Assembly (NCBI RefSeq): GCF_900099935.1
Contig: NZ_FNEK01000036.1
Span: forward strand, 1 to 46,409
DNA: 46,409 nucleotides
Direction: 5' to 3'
From: Aliiruegeria lutimaris
GTDB taxonomy: Bacteria > Pseudomonadota > Alphaproteobacteria > Rhodobacterales > Rhodobacteraceae
Under the pieces are notes generated by a model. It had not been told where the DNA came from. It searched no databases and was given only the letters and a program-made list of their open reading frames with translations. This document shows, piece by piece, positions 1-7,540 of this stretch. The position numbers and the translations under genes were made by a program. The stretch's first letter is position 1. Every line of letters begins with the position of its first letter.

Positions 1-263
1 GTCTTGCCGTGCTTCACATAAGGTTTGACATAGGCCGCCGGCATGAGCCGAACATCATGGCCAAGCTTGCGCAGTTCGCGACCCCAGTGATGGGCTGAAC
101 CGCAAGCCTCCATTCCAACCACACAGCGTGGCAATGTCTCGAAGAAGGCGAGCAGCTTCGCGCGTTTGATTTTCTTGTTGATGATCTTACGCCCGGTAGC
201 CGAAACGCAGTGCACCTGAAAAACGTCCTTGGCCAAATCCAGGCCCACCGTCTTTACTGTCAT
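1..263 (-). CDS. IS110-family transposase, 5' part (cut by window edge)
   Basis: This is the first ~87 codons of a DEDD-type transposase/recombinase that runs off the left edge. The N-terminus reads MTVKTVGLDLAKDVFQVH, the family signature carrying the first acidic residue (Asp in GLDLAK), and a later GMEACGSAHHWGREL stretch carries the next acidic position. IS110/IS1111 elements move with a DEDD RuvC-like enzyme and usually do not make target duplications. The start at 263 is preceded by AGGAGCC at a good distance. A 10-bp inverted repeat sits just upstream. Whether the element is intact cannot be told, because the C-terminal half is outside the window. Confidence 0.88.
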   Translation of the reverse strand, partial: MTVKTVGLDLAKDVFQVHCVSATGRKIINKKIKRAKLLAFFETLPRCVVGMEACGSAHHWGRELRKLGHDVRLMPAAYVKPYVKHGK

Positions 264-264
264 T

Positions 265-338
265 GGATGGCTCCTTTCCTCGCAGTCGATGACAACTGCA
301 CTTTGGCACGTTCGATGCCGGTGGAGCAGGAGCCATCC
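265..338. repeat. Inverted repeat next to the IS110 transposase start
   Basis: GGATGGCTCC at 265-274 is matched by its perfect reverse complement GGAGCCATCC at 329-338. The pair brackets the upstream region of the transposase. IS1111-type members of the IS110 family carry subterminal inverted repeats, so this may mark the left end of the element, or its promoter. The exact IS boundary is not visible. Confidence 0.5.
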
Positions 339-398
339 ACCTCATCCGCAATGCGCAGGAAGCTGAACTACTTCAGAACCAGCCGAGAACTGGGCAAT

Positions 399-587
399 CT
401 ACCCAGCTTCCCGATCAACCTTTCCCTGTCCCCACAGCAACCGCGAAACCTCCGGCACCTGCAGCGCCGGCCGATCCCGGTTCGCCTTCAATTTCTCGAT
501 TTCTTCCCGTAGCCGCTCCAGTTCCAGATACCCCTGCATGCCGCCCAGACGCTCGATGAGCGCCACGTAGGAGCGTGCTTCGCTCAT
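399..587 (-). CDS. Small hypothetical protein (phage-like pair, second gene)
   Basis: A 62-residue charged protein, predicted helical (LELERLREEIEKLKANRDR, residues ~21-39, looks like a short coiled coil). Its ATG overlaps the stop of the upstream 119-residue gene by four bases (ATGA at 584-587), which supports translational coupling and a real gene. No family recognised. The partner resembles DUF5681 proteins that often sit near phage terminase genes, so a phage or integrative-element origin is likely, but that is inference. Confidence 0.55.
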   Translation of the reverse strand: MSEARSYVALIERLGGMQGYLELERLREEIEKLKANRDRPALQVPEVSRLLWGQGKVDREAG

Positions 588-943
588 GCTGATCTCACAC
601 CCCCCCGGCCGGCGGCGAGGATGGCCTCTCTGGCGGCCTGCACGGCCTCCTGTGGGGTGTTGAGATCTGAGGGGATTTCAATCCGCACGAAATCGGCGTT
701 CTTCGGCGGCCGGATCCGGTCGATAACCCATGTAGCCACGTGAGGGTCGCCCTCGTCGAGAGCCCGATCGATGACATCGGCGGCCTTTCCGAGAAAATCT
801 TCCAGCCGCTCGTTGGCGAGGTGGGCAGCACGCGCGTTCACGCCATTCGCCCCCGGGGGCCGTCCGGGCGACCGAGGGGGCCTATTGCCGGGCAGGAAGC
901 GACCGTCGGGGCCGCGTTTGTCGTTGGTTGTATCGTTGGTCAT
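584..943 (-). CDS. DUF5681-like phage-associated protein
   Basis: A 119-residue protein with a basic, Gly/Pro-rich N-terminus (GPDGRFLPGNRPPRSPGRPPG, residues ~12-32) followed by a helical acidic body. This N-terminal pattern is typical of DUF5681-like proteins found in prophages and mobile elements; the biochemical role is unknown. It is followed by the 62-residue gene with an ATGA overlap. The start at 943 is the first ATG. The frame stays open further upstream and contains a Cys-rich stretch, but no convincing earlier start was found. Confidence 0.6.
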   Translation of the reverse strand: MTNDTTNDKRGPDGRFLPGNRPPRSPGRPPGANGVNARAAHLANERLEDFLGKAADVIDRALDEGDPHVATWVIDRIRPPKNADFVRIEIPSDLNTPQEAVQAAREAILAAGRGGVRSA

Positions 944-1334
944 AGCGTCGCCTTTGTCGCCATTATGTGTGCCGCAAAAGGGGCAGCAATACTGACATAA
1001 TAGCGTGGTTAGGGGCGAGTGTCAGGGGGAGAATGAACCTTGGGAACCGGACCTTCGAGACACACAGGGCTAAGGTAGCTTGAGCGGACTTTCTGTCCTG
1101 ATGCCCGTGCAGCGAATTTCGTCAAGGCTCATCGCGTAGTTCGGCGAACGAATTGCCGCGATGCTACAATTCCTCCCCAATCCGGTTGTTCAACGGGGTC
1201 AACCTGGCCTAGATCCAAACCGAACTTTCGCCGCACGGGCACCGACTGTCTCACAACCGGACATTTCCGCCATCGAAATAGATGTGTTCAGCCACACTTC
1301 CGACGGCGTTAACCTCGCCATCAGGGCAACGCTC
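944..1334. other. Gene-poor gap upstream of the phage-like pair and downstream of cysK
   Basis: About 390 bases with no coding region I can support. Short open frames here have no ribosome binding site and no recognisable product. No RNA gene or strong terminator hairpin was seen. Confidence 0.5.
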
Positions 1335-2411
1335 TTAGTCCGCGGGCATTTGAGCAGTGGGGCTGGACATGGAAATTTCTATTTCCTCGTCCGTCATGTC
1401 CTCCTCGATCCCCTCAAAAAGAGGTGTCGACAGATATCGTTCGCCTGTGTCAGGCAACATGACGAGCATCACTGAACCTTCTGGCGCCTTCTCTGCGAGC
1501 TGCATCGCGACCGCAAAGGTCGAACCTCCTGAGATGCCCGTGAAGATGCCTTCCTTGGCGGCGAGGCGCCGGGACCACTCAATCCCATCGGCGCCGGGGA
1601 TCGGGATGAGTTCGTCGTAGTAGGACTTGTCAATCGCCTCCTGCAGCACCCACGGAATGAAGTCCGGCGTCCATCCCTGGATCGGATGCGGCTCGAATTT
1701 TGGGTGGCTCTCGGTCGGCTGGTGCGCGTCATTGCGGGTGTTCACGTATCCTGAAGAGACTATGGCCGCGTTGGCTGGTTCGGTCAGGATGATCTTGGTC
1801 TCGGGCCGTTCTTTGCGAAGTACGCGGGCAACGCCTGAGACCGTGCCGCCCGTGCCGTAGCCCGTAATCCAGTAGTCGAGCCGTTCGCCCTCGAAGTCGC
1901 CAAGGATCTCTCGGGCGGTCGTAGCTTCATGAATGTCTGCATTGTCCTTCGTCTCGAACTGGCTGGCGAGGAACCAACCATTCTGCTCCGCGAGTTCCTT
2001 GGCCTTGTTGTACATACCGAAACCCTTCTGGGCCCTCGGCGTGAGAACGACTTTCGCACCGAGAAATCGCATTAGCTTCCGCCGCTCCACCGAGAAACTG
2101 TCTGCCATGGTCACGACAAGGGGATAGCCTTTGGCCGCGCAAACCATGGCGAGGCCGATACCGGTATTGCCCGATGTGGCCTCAACAACAGTCTGTCCGG
2201 GCTTCAGTCGTCCGTCTTGTTCGGCGGCCTCGATGATATTCAGGGCGAGGCGATCCTTCACCGATCCGGCCGGATTGAAGGCCTCGAACTTCACATAGAC
2301 GGTAACTTGCTTAGGCGCGATGTTATTAATGCGTATGCACGGTGTATCGCCAACGGTGTCCAGAACGCTGTCGTAGCGGCGCGCGCGCCCTGAAGTCGTA
2401 CGAATTGTCAT
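1335..2411 (-). CDS. cysK: Cysteine synthase family PLP enzyme (O-acetylserine sulfhydrylase-like)
   Basis: 358 residues. Family members condense O-acetylserine with sulfide to give cysteine, using PLP. The PLP lysine is K52 in NPAGSVKDR; the substrate loop SGNTG is at 80-84 and the phosphate-binding GTGGT at 186-190. The protein is longer than the usual ~310-320 residues and has an acidic C-terminal tail. I chose the ATG at 2411 because GGGAGGGAC lies just upstream and homology begins there; the frame is open further 5' with no family similarity. It stands alone, amid mobile-element genes, so it may be an extra acquired copy. CysM or cystathionine beta-synthase-like activity cannot be excluded. 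Confidence 0.88.
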   Translation of the reverse strand: MTIRTTSGRARRYDSVLDTVGDTPCIRINNIAPKQVTVYVKFEAFNPAGSVKDRLALNIIEAAEQDGRLKPGQTVVEATSGNTGIGLAMVCAAKGYPLVVTMADSFSVERRKLMRFLGAKVVLTPRAQKGFGMYNKAKELAEQNGWFLASQFETKDNADIHEATTAREILGDFEGERLDYWITGYGTGGTVSGVARVLRKERPETKIILTEPANAAIVSSGYVNTRNDAHQPTESHPKFEPHPIQGWTPDFIPWVLQEAIDKSYYDELIPIPGADGIEWSRRLAAKEGIFTGISGGSTFAVAMQLAEKAPEGSVMLVMLPDTGERYLSTPLFEGIEEDMTDEEIEISMSSPTAQMPAD

Positions 2412-2689
2412 GTGTCCCTCCCAGTTCTTTGTAATCGCACACCTGAGCAGCCTGCCACATATCGCAATCGATTTATATGCTGGCTGCGCTCGCCGCGACG
2501 CACCGGCAGGATCTCTGCTCGAACTGAATGTAGCCTTCTGCGTGCGCGCGCAGCGGAACCCTGAGGGGGCTCGTTTGGGTTCCTCGCCGCCGTTCGGCGC
2601 CAATTCTTAGACGTCCGGTCTGGGGCCGGTCTGTTTCCGCACCAGCGACGCGGTACTCGCGCCTCAGCGGCAGGAAAGCGCAGTCAGCC

Positions 2690-2793
2690 GGCCGCCGCGA
2701 CGGTGTGATGGTTGTTGGTCTTGATGGCGTCGATGTGGGCGACACGTTGATTGGTGAAGGACTGGCGGCGCGGTTCATCTGCGGCAGGACGTG
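2690..2793 (+). pseudogene. Remnant of a staphylococcal-nuclease-like (SNase) protein, C-terminal piece
   Basis: A short plus-strand frame ending in a stop at about 2793 reads VVGLDGVDVGDTLIGEG followed by LAARFICGRT. This matches the C-terminal pattern of small thermonuclease-like proteins (DG-x-DVG-x-x-LI-x-x-GLA-x-x-x-x-CGRT). No matching N-terminal half with catalytic residues is present upstream, so this looks like a decayed fragment. It is based on motif memory only; a profile search would settle it. Confidence 0.4.
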
Positions 2794-2837
2794 ATGCCCG
2801 AGGTTGCCGAGGCCTTGGCGTGGGTGAAGTTGGGGAC

Positions 2838-2959
2838 GGTTTTGACCCGGTTTAGGCCGATTAAGGTCAAACCAGTTCCGACGGGTCCGGCTTAAGTAGG
2901 GCGGGCCGGAAGGACGGTTTTGACCCGGTCTCCTTATAGGGACCGGTCAAACCGGTCCC
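2838..2959. repeat. Inverted-repeat cluster (two GGTTTTGACC / GGTCAAACC units plus a palindrome)
   Basis: GGTTTTGACC occurs at 2838-2847 and 2916-2925, each followed by GGTCAAACC (2865-2873 and 2945-2953), so two similar dyads lie about 78 bases apart. The second also forms a perfect 8-bp stem, GGGACCGG (2939-2946), TCAAA loop, CCGGTCCC (2952-2959). The cluster lies directly after the stop of the RepA-like gene. It could be a terminator, a binding array, or part of a replication origin of the integrated element. No T-run follows the stem on the minus strand, so a simple terminator is not obvious. Confidence 0.6.
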
Positions 2960-2963
2960 GTCC

Positions 2964-4478
2964 CTACGAGCTGTCCCTTGGGTTCTTCGGGTTCCAAAGG
3001 AACTGATTATTCATGCACAAGAGACCTTTTTCGACCAGCCGGTTTACCGCTTCCCTGATCTTTCCCGCGCGTCGATCCTTTTCGCCATTCTCGGGCGGGT
3101 CCATCTTGCCCTTCGCCATTTCCCGGAGATCGGAAAATCCAACGATAGTGAAGCGCCCCGGTTCTGGCCATCCCTTCCCGGAAGGGTTCTTCTTTGCATC
3201 GGGCTCTGCCGCCAAGATCTGAAAACTCTCCATCACCACCTGCTGGTTACCACCGAGGCGCTTTTTCTTGCTGGCAGTTGCATTCGCGGTCTTTACTTCC
3301 TGCAAGTCGGCAGGGACCGCGACGACCGCCTTCACCACTTTTCCTTTCGGTGTCTGGCCGAGTTCGACGGCGGTGGTACGAAATGCAAACTGCTCTCCGT
3401 CCTCACCCTCCCGCTGCTTCGTTACAGTAATCGTGCGACCAGCTTCCCCGCGCTCGATCCTGATCTCAGTGTCCAGCGCGCCGAGCAGGCTGGAATGTCC
3501 GCGCATCCCTCTTGCCGCATCCTTGCCGGAATGATGAACGAGAACAACGCAGCAGCCCACCTGTTCGATCAATTCGACGATGTTATCTATCAGTGCCCCC
3601 ATGTCTTCGGGGCTGTTCTCGTTTCCACCGTTAAAAGATCGGTTCAAAGTGTCGATCACGATCAGCCTGACTGGCTTTTCGACGTCTTTGGAAAGGACCT
3701 TTGCCAGTTCGCCAATCTTCTTGCGGTACTGATCGTTGCTCCTGAGGTCGATCGTAGTGTTGATCGTCGCGAAACTTTGTAGGTCATCGTCCGACAGGTC
3801 GAGCACTTTCTTCGCAGCCGCCACCCGGTTGGAAAACATCCTAGACCCTTCCAACGCCGCGTAGATCACCACGCCCGGCTCGACCATCTTACCGTTCCAC
3901 TCGCGGCCTGCAGCGATGTGCAAGGCCATCGACAGCGTCGCCGCCGACTTGCCGGAGCCGGGCTCTCCGTAGGTGACGGAAAAGCCACTTTCCATAAGAA
4001 CATCTTCGATCACCCAAATGTCCTCAAGAACCGCGTTAGCGGTCTCCGCGCCCCGTTTAACCTTGAGAAGGCCAATTGCACTGCCTACTAGAAAAACCTC
4101 GCCGGACGCGATGGCCTCCTGCCGGGCAGCATTCAGGTCACGTTCTAGAGCGGCTTCGTTTGCCGAGTTCAGCGCTAGCTCCGTGTTACTCGGGTTGTGG
4201 AGATACTTAACCGGCTTTTCGTCTGGGATTGACTTGGTTGGGACAGGAACGATGAGCGATCCGGCGGGATCCCAACGAGCGTCCAAACCTTTCTTTTCCA
4301 GTTCGATGGTAATACGGGCTCGCCAATTCTCATCTGGATGATCATAAGCGGTACCCGCTTCCTCCGCGATTTTCGTTACAGTCGCTTTCACGTAGTCACG
4401 GTCAAATAGCCCAGAAGCTGTTGGGTGCTCTCCTCTCATCTGCCTTTCGAGCCGGACGAATGGATTTTCTGTCGTCAT
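2964..4478 (-). CDS. RepA-like AAA ATPase / helicase of a mobile element
   Basis: 504 residues. It has a RecA-fold ATPase core: Walker A GEPGSGKS at 171-178, a Walker B-like LIVIDTLNRSF around 260, and a VLVHHSGKD motif as in RepA (RSF1010-type) hexameric helicases and phage DnaB-like proteins. These unwind DNA at element origins. The N-terminal ~150 residues are less conserved and the C-terminal ~100 look like a winged-helix tail. The start at 4478 is chosen because its ATGA overlaps the stop of the upstream gene (4475). The inverted-repeat cluster follows immediately. Role in replication or in the excision cycle of the island is inferred. Confidence 0.75.
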   Translation of the reverse strand: MTTENPFVRLERQMRGEHPTASGLFDRDYVKATVTKIAEEAGTAYDHPDENWRARITIELEKKGLDARWDPAGSLIVPVPTKSIPDEKPVKYLHNPSNTELALNSANEAALERDLNAARQEAIASGEVFLVGSAIGLLKVKRGAETANAVLEDIWVIEDVLMESGFSVTYGEPGSGKSAATLSMALHIAAGREWNGKMVEPGVVIYAALEGSRMFSNRVAAAKKVLDLSDDDLQSFATINTTIDLRSNDQYRKKIGELAKVLSKDVEKPVRLIVIDTLNRSFNGGNENSPEDMGALIDNIVELIEQVGCCVVLVHHSGKDAARGMRGHSSLLGALDTEIRIERGEAGRTITVTKQREGEDGEQFAFRTTAVELGQTPKGKVVKAVVAVPADLQEVKTANATASKKKRLGGNQQVVMESFQILAAEPDAKKNPSGKGWPEPGRFTIVGFSDLREMAKGKMDPPENGEKDRRAGKIREAVNRLVEKGLLCMNNQFLWNPKNPRDSS

Positions 4479-4948
4479 CCCACCGTCCTCCGGACCTTGA
4501 CGCCCGGCAAGAGGTTTTCGGCGACCCAAGCGCCGATACCCTCCAATCCGTGCTTGCGTCGGCACTCGTCGGAAATAACAGCAACCCGGGCTGTTTCATC
4601 TTTCCAACCGCGCAGGCGACCATTCTTACTCAACTTGGGCTTGGCGGTTGATCGCACTAGTACAAGGTCGGGCAGCACCCTGCCCGCACCGATCTTCCCA
4701 CCGCATCGCAAACACTTACAGGTTCCCTTAGTCATTTCGTCGAGCAAGGTACCCGCTGCGGGGTGACCGGCGTGCAGAGCCTCGTGCCAACTTGTAAACG
4801 TTGCGACGGTCGTGCCGCCCGACTTCGAGGCTTTCGGATCGTTCTGGAATATCTGACGGCGCAGCGAACCCAGTTCCGCCTCATTCAGATCTGGGTGGAC
4901 CGAGACTTTCGCGCCGGGCTTGTTGAAAAGGTCTTCTATGTATTTCAT
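4475..4948 (-). CDS. Hypothetical protein with a Cys-rich (zinc-ribbon-like) centre
   Basis: 157 residues from the ATG at 4948, which has GGAGA a few bases upstream. The middle carries CKCLRCGGK, a CxxC-containing knuckle that could bind zinc; a single Cys (DECRRKHG) lies further on. The gene is coupled to the AAA ATPase by an ATGA overlap, suggesting they act together, for example in loading or priming. No family recognised; the function is not assigned. Confidence 0.6.
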   Translation of the reverse strand: MKYIEDLFNKPGAKVSVHPDLNEAELGSLRRQIFQNDPKASKSGGTTVATFTSWHEALHAGHPAAGTLLDEMTKGTCKCLRCGGKIGAGRVLPDLVLVRSTAKPKLSKNGRLRGWKDETARVAVISDECRRKHGLEGIGAWVAENLLPGVKVRRTVG

Positions 4949-5092
4949 TGGATCTCTCCAGTTGCTGGAGATCGCCGGGATGGGTATCCTTTTCTTGCCG
5001 TTTCCTAACGGCACGTAGGTTGACTTGCTTGCTGCCCGAACGATCTCCGCCCCTCTCCGGTCCGTCGCCGGTGGAGGGGCGACTTCACTTCA

Positions 5093-5362
5093 TCAAGCGG
5101 CGTCCGCTTTCTCCAAGGTGGCGATGGCGGCGTGCACATCGGCCTTCGTCCAGAAGCACGGGTCAGTCGCCTTGCTGCGACCGGGGCGGTGCTTGGGGGG
5201 AGCGAACGCCCCCTGTTGAACCCGTGCCCACCAGTGGGAACGGCCATAAGGGTACGGACCAGCATGATTGACGGTCGATACAAACTGGTTCGTGCGGAGA
5301 AGCTGACTGTCGTCGAGGGCGTCAAACTCTGCCTGCGTCAGCGGCTGAGGCTTCTTTCTCAT
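5093..5362 (-). CDS. Small DNA-binding-like protein (excisionase/AlpA-type candidate)
   Basis: 89 residues from the ATG at 5362, which has a strong AAGGAGG upstream. It is basic, with a C-terminal part (FWTKADVHAAIATLEKA) resembling the tail of small MerR/AlpA-like excisionase proteins. It lies between the integrase and the RepA-like operon, the usual place for an excisionase or element repressor. No confident helix-turn-helix can be delineated by eye, so this is a suggestion from context. Confidence 0.5.
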   Translation of the reverse strand: MRKKPQPLTQAEFDALDDSQLLRTNQFVSTVNHAGPYPYGRSHWWARVQQGAFAPPKHRPGRSKATDPCFWTKADVHAAIATLEKADAA

Positions 5363-5663
5363 CCCGGATGCGCCTCCTTGGGCGCTGGGGCATGGCTCTA
5401 GTGGTAGGGTGATCTGACACGTCGCGATCCGGCCATGCCCTCGGTCGAGGGATGCGTCTTGCCAGATCACCGCGACCTGAGAGCTGGTTCACTGCTACCC
5501 GCCAATGGCTGCTTCGGGGCGCGTTGCTACAGTTCATCGTCAGTGATACCGCTCTGCTCCCCCGGTTTTGTTGGCTTTCGCCTCACACGCTCCGAGCGTC
5601 TGCGGATTTCCATGGACGATAACAAAGGCAACGGGGGATGGAAACAGCATATTTTCACACAAC

Positions 5664-5686
5664 AAAAAGCCGCCCTGAAGGGCAGC
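5664..5686 (-). terminator. Rho-independent terminator of the integrase gene
   Basis: On the minus strand, just after the integrase stop, a GC-rich stem (GCTGCCCT / AGGGCGGC, two-base loop, one G-T pair) is followed by TTTTTG. This is a textbook intrinsic terminator in position and form. Confidence 0.85.
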
Positions 5687-5700
5687 TCTTGGCGTTCGGG

Positions 5701-6834
5701 TCAGCCCGGGATCTGCACCACGTTGGCCCCGGCCTGTCCGGTGACGAAATCAGCCCAGCGGTGCATCAGGGCGCGGCGGCGCTCGAAGGCCGAGGAGCGG
5801 GCATAAGCCTGCTGGGCCTTCGATCCGACCGCGTGGGCCAGAACCATCTCGGCGACGTAGCCGTCCGCCCCGTTGTCGATGCTCCAGTCCCGGAAAGAAC
5901 TCCTGAAGCCGTGCGGCACGAAAGGCTGCCCGCGCCGCCGGAGGACTGCCGTCAGAGTCATGTCCGACATCACCTTGCCGCCCTGACCGGGGAAAAGGAG
6001 GCCGTCTTCCCGGACAAGTTCCAAGGCCGCCAGTGCAAGTGGCACACGAAACTCCTGTGCCTTCGTCTTCCGTGCCTTCATCAGTTCGGCGGGAACGGTC
6101 CAGACATCGTCCTCAATCTGGTCGGCGTGGGCGTGGCGGACCGGCGTCGATCTGGAGGCTGTCAAGATCAGGAACTTCAGCGCTCGATCACCCGCCTTGT
6201 CGCCGAGGCTGGCGAAGAACTCCGGCAGATCCTGCCACGGCATCGCCGGGTGGTGCGTCACCCTGTGGCCTTGATCGCCGAGCATCACCTTGGCCCGGTC
6301 GATTACGCGCGGATCGACGTCGTATCCCGCAGCTTCTGCATGGCGCAGGGCTTGGCCAAGCCTCTGGATCGCCTTCTCGCTGGCGCTGGTCTTGGTCCGC
6401 CAGACGGGCCGGAGCGTCTCGGCAACGTCGGCCTGCGTGATGCTCTCGACGTCTCGGTGGCCGAGCTTCGGCAGGACGTGGACCTTGAGGGGCGACATCC
6501 AGCGCCCGGCCGTGCCGTCTCCCTTCAGCCCAGCCTTGCGAGCCTCGAAGGTCAAGTCGATCACATCGGCGAGGGTGAGCCTGCCACGAGCCTCGCGCGC
6601 TTCGGTGGGGTCCGATCCCGCAGCCACCAAGGCGGCGGCTTCGTCGCGCTTCTGGCGCGCCTTCAAGAGGCTGACTGCGGGATAGCTGCCGAGGCTCATG
6701 CGCTGCCGCCTCCCGTGCAGCGAGTAGCGCCACATCCAGAGTTTGGCGTCGCCCCTGACACGCAGATAGAGGCCGCGCCCGTCCATGTGCTCACCATCCT
6801 TCAGGCGGCGGATCTTGGGGTCGGTCAGATTCAT
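5701..6834 (-). CDS. Tyrosine integrase, P4 family (DUF4102 N-terminal arm domain)
   Basis: 377 residues. An N-terminal DUF4102-like domain (LTDPKIRRLKDG, then LYLRV) binds arm sites; a SAM-like core-binding domain follows (~100-180), then the catalytic domain: Arg in LTASRSTPVR, HGFRSSFRDW (HxxR), a later His (VLAHAVGSK) and the tyrosine in QQAYARSS. It catalyses site-specific insertion and excision of a genomic island. The start at 6834 is preceded by AAAGGAAAA. Catalytic residues look intact; the position after Arg I has Pro where relatives have Glu (STPVR), which is unlikely to be catalytic. No tRNA gene serving as att site was found next to it. Confidence 0.9.
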   Translation of the reverse strand: MNLTDPKIRRLKDGEHMDGRGLYLRVRGDAKLWMWRYSLHGRRQRMSLGSYPAVSLLKARQKRDEAAALVAAGSDPTEAREARGRLTLADVIDLTFEARKAGLKGDGTAGRWMSPLKVHVLPKLGHRDVESITQADVAETLRPVWRTKTSASEKAIQRLGQALRHAEAAGYDVDPRVIDRAKVMLGDQGHRVTHHPAMPWQDLPEFFASLGDKAGDRALKFLILTASRSTPVRHAHADQIEDDVWTVPAELMKARKTKAQEFRVPLALAALELVREDGLLFPGQGGKVMSDMTLTAVLRRRGQPFVPHGFRSSFRDWSIDNGADGYVAEMVLAHAVGSKAQQAYARSSAFERRRALMHRWADFVTGQAGANVVQIPG

Positions 6835-7540
6835 TGCGTTTTCCTTTCCATGAGGAGGCCAAAAAGGAGGCCAATCCGCACCCAATCCGTAGTTGTCCAC
6901 GGTATTTCATGGTGGTCGACGGAAGGCCAGAAGATCCTTGTATCATTGGCATTATGACGATGTTTTTCTGGGGGATCGCCGGAGACCTATGGTGCGTCTC
7001 GACCGCACCAATCATCCGAAAAACAACAGGTCTTCTCTGTTCCTTCAACGAAGGAGGAGACTGTTTATCTTGGATGCACCAGCACCTGGGCACTCATGAA
7101 ACGAAACAAATCATAGTCAGCTGAAGTCGCCGTCCCGACCGGATGTCGAGCGATTATTGGCGAGAGAGAGCGTACGCGCTCCACGGACACAGGCCGCATG
7201 GACGCTCCGGTCAAGTGAATGACCGTGATGGGGCTACCGAGGTGCGGCGCGGGCAAGAACTACCCGTTTTGAAGGTGGCAAGAGCGGAAAAGAGCGTGCG
7301 TTCAGTTGAGATCGCCGCGAAGTCCCCCCGTGGACCTTCCTGTCTCCGACAGCAGCATTTCTCCATGAATCGACGTCTCGGCAGGAAGCGTTTTCCGAAC
7401 CGCTTCGCTGTGTAGGCACTCGGCCAGCTTCTGCCTCCCCCTCCGACCTGTTATCTCTTCATCGTGGCCCTGCCGCAGGGAAAGGCATAAAGAGAATGCG
7501 GCGGATCCCTCGCCGGACAAGAGTATCAAAGGACAACCAA
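6835..7540. other. Gap between integrase and transporter gene
   Basis: About 700 bases without a supportable gene. A short GGTGCG...CGCACC hairpin lies near 6992-7010 but does not fold into a tRNA. The attachment site of the island may lie here or beyond the left edge; no direct repeat was established. AAAGGA of the next gene's ribosome binding site is at the right end. Confidence 0.45.

Noticed and set aside
944-1010. Cys-rich upstream extension (QYCCPFCG) in frame with the DUF5681-like gene
   Set aside because: It resembles a zinc knuckle, but no ATG, GTG or TTG with a ribosome binding site was found upstream, so the start was left at 943.
6130-6180. Frameshift within the integrase around the first catalytic Arg
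   Set aside because: The sequence differs from the usual pattern (Pro for Glu, HAHADQ), but the frame is continuous and downstream motifs are intact; substitutions explain it.
6985-7015. tRNA-like segment near the integrase
   Set aside because: GGTGCG...CGCACCA can form one stem, but no anticodon arm, T-loop or full cloverleaf is present.
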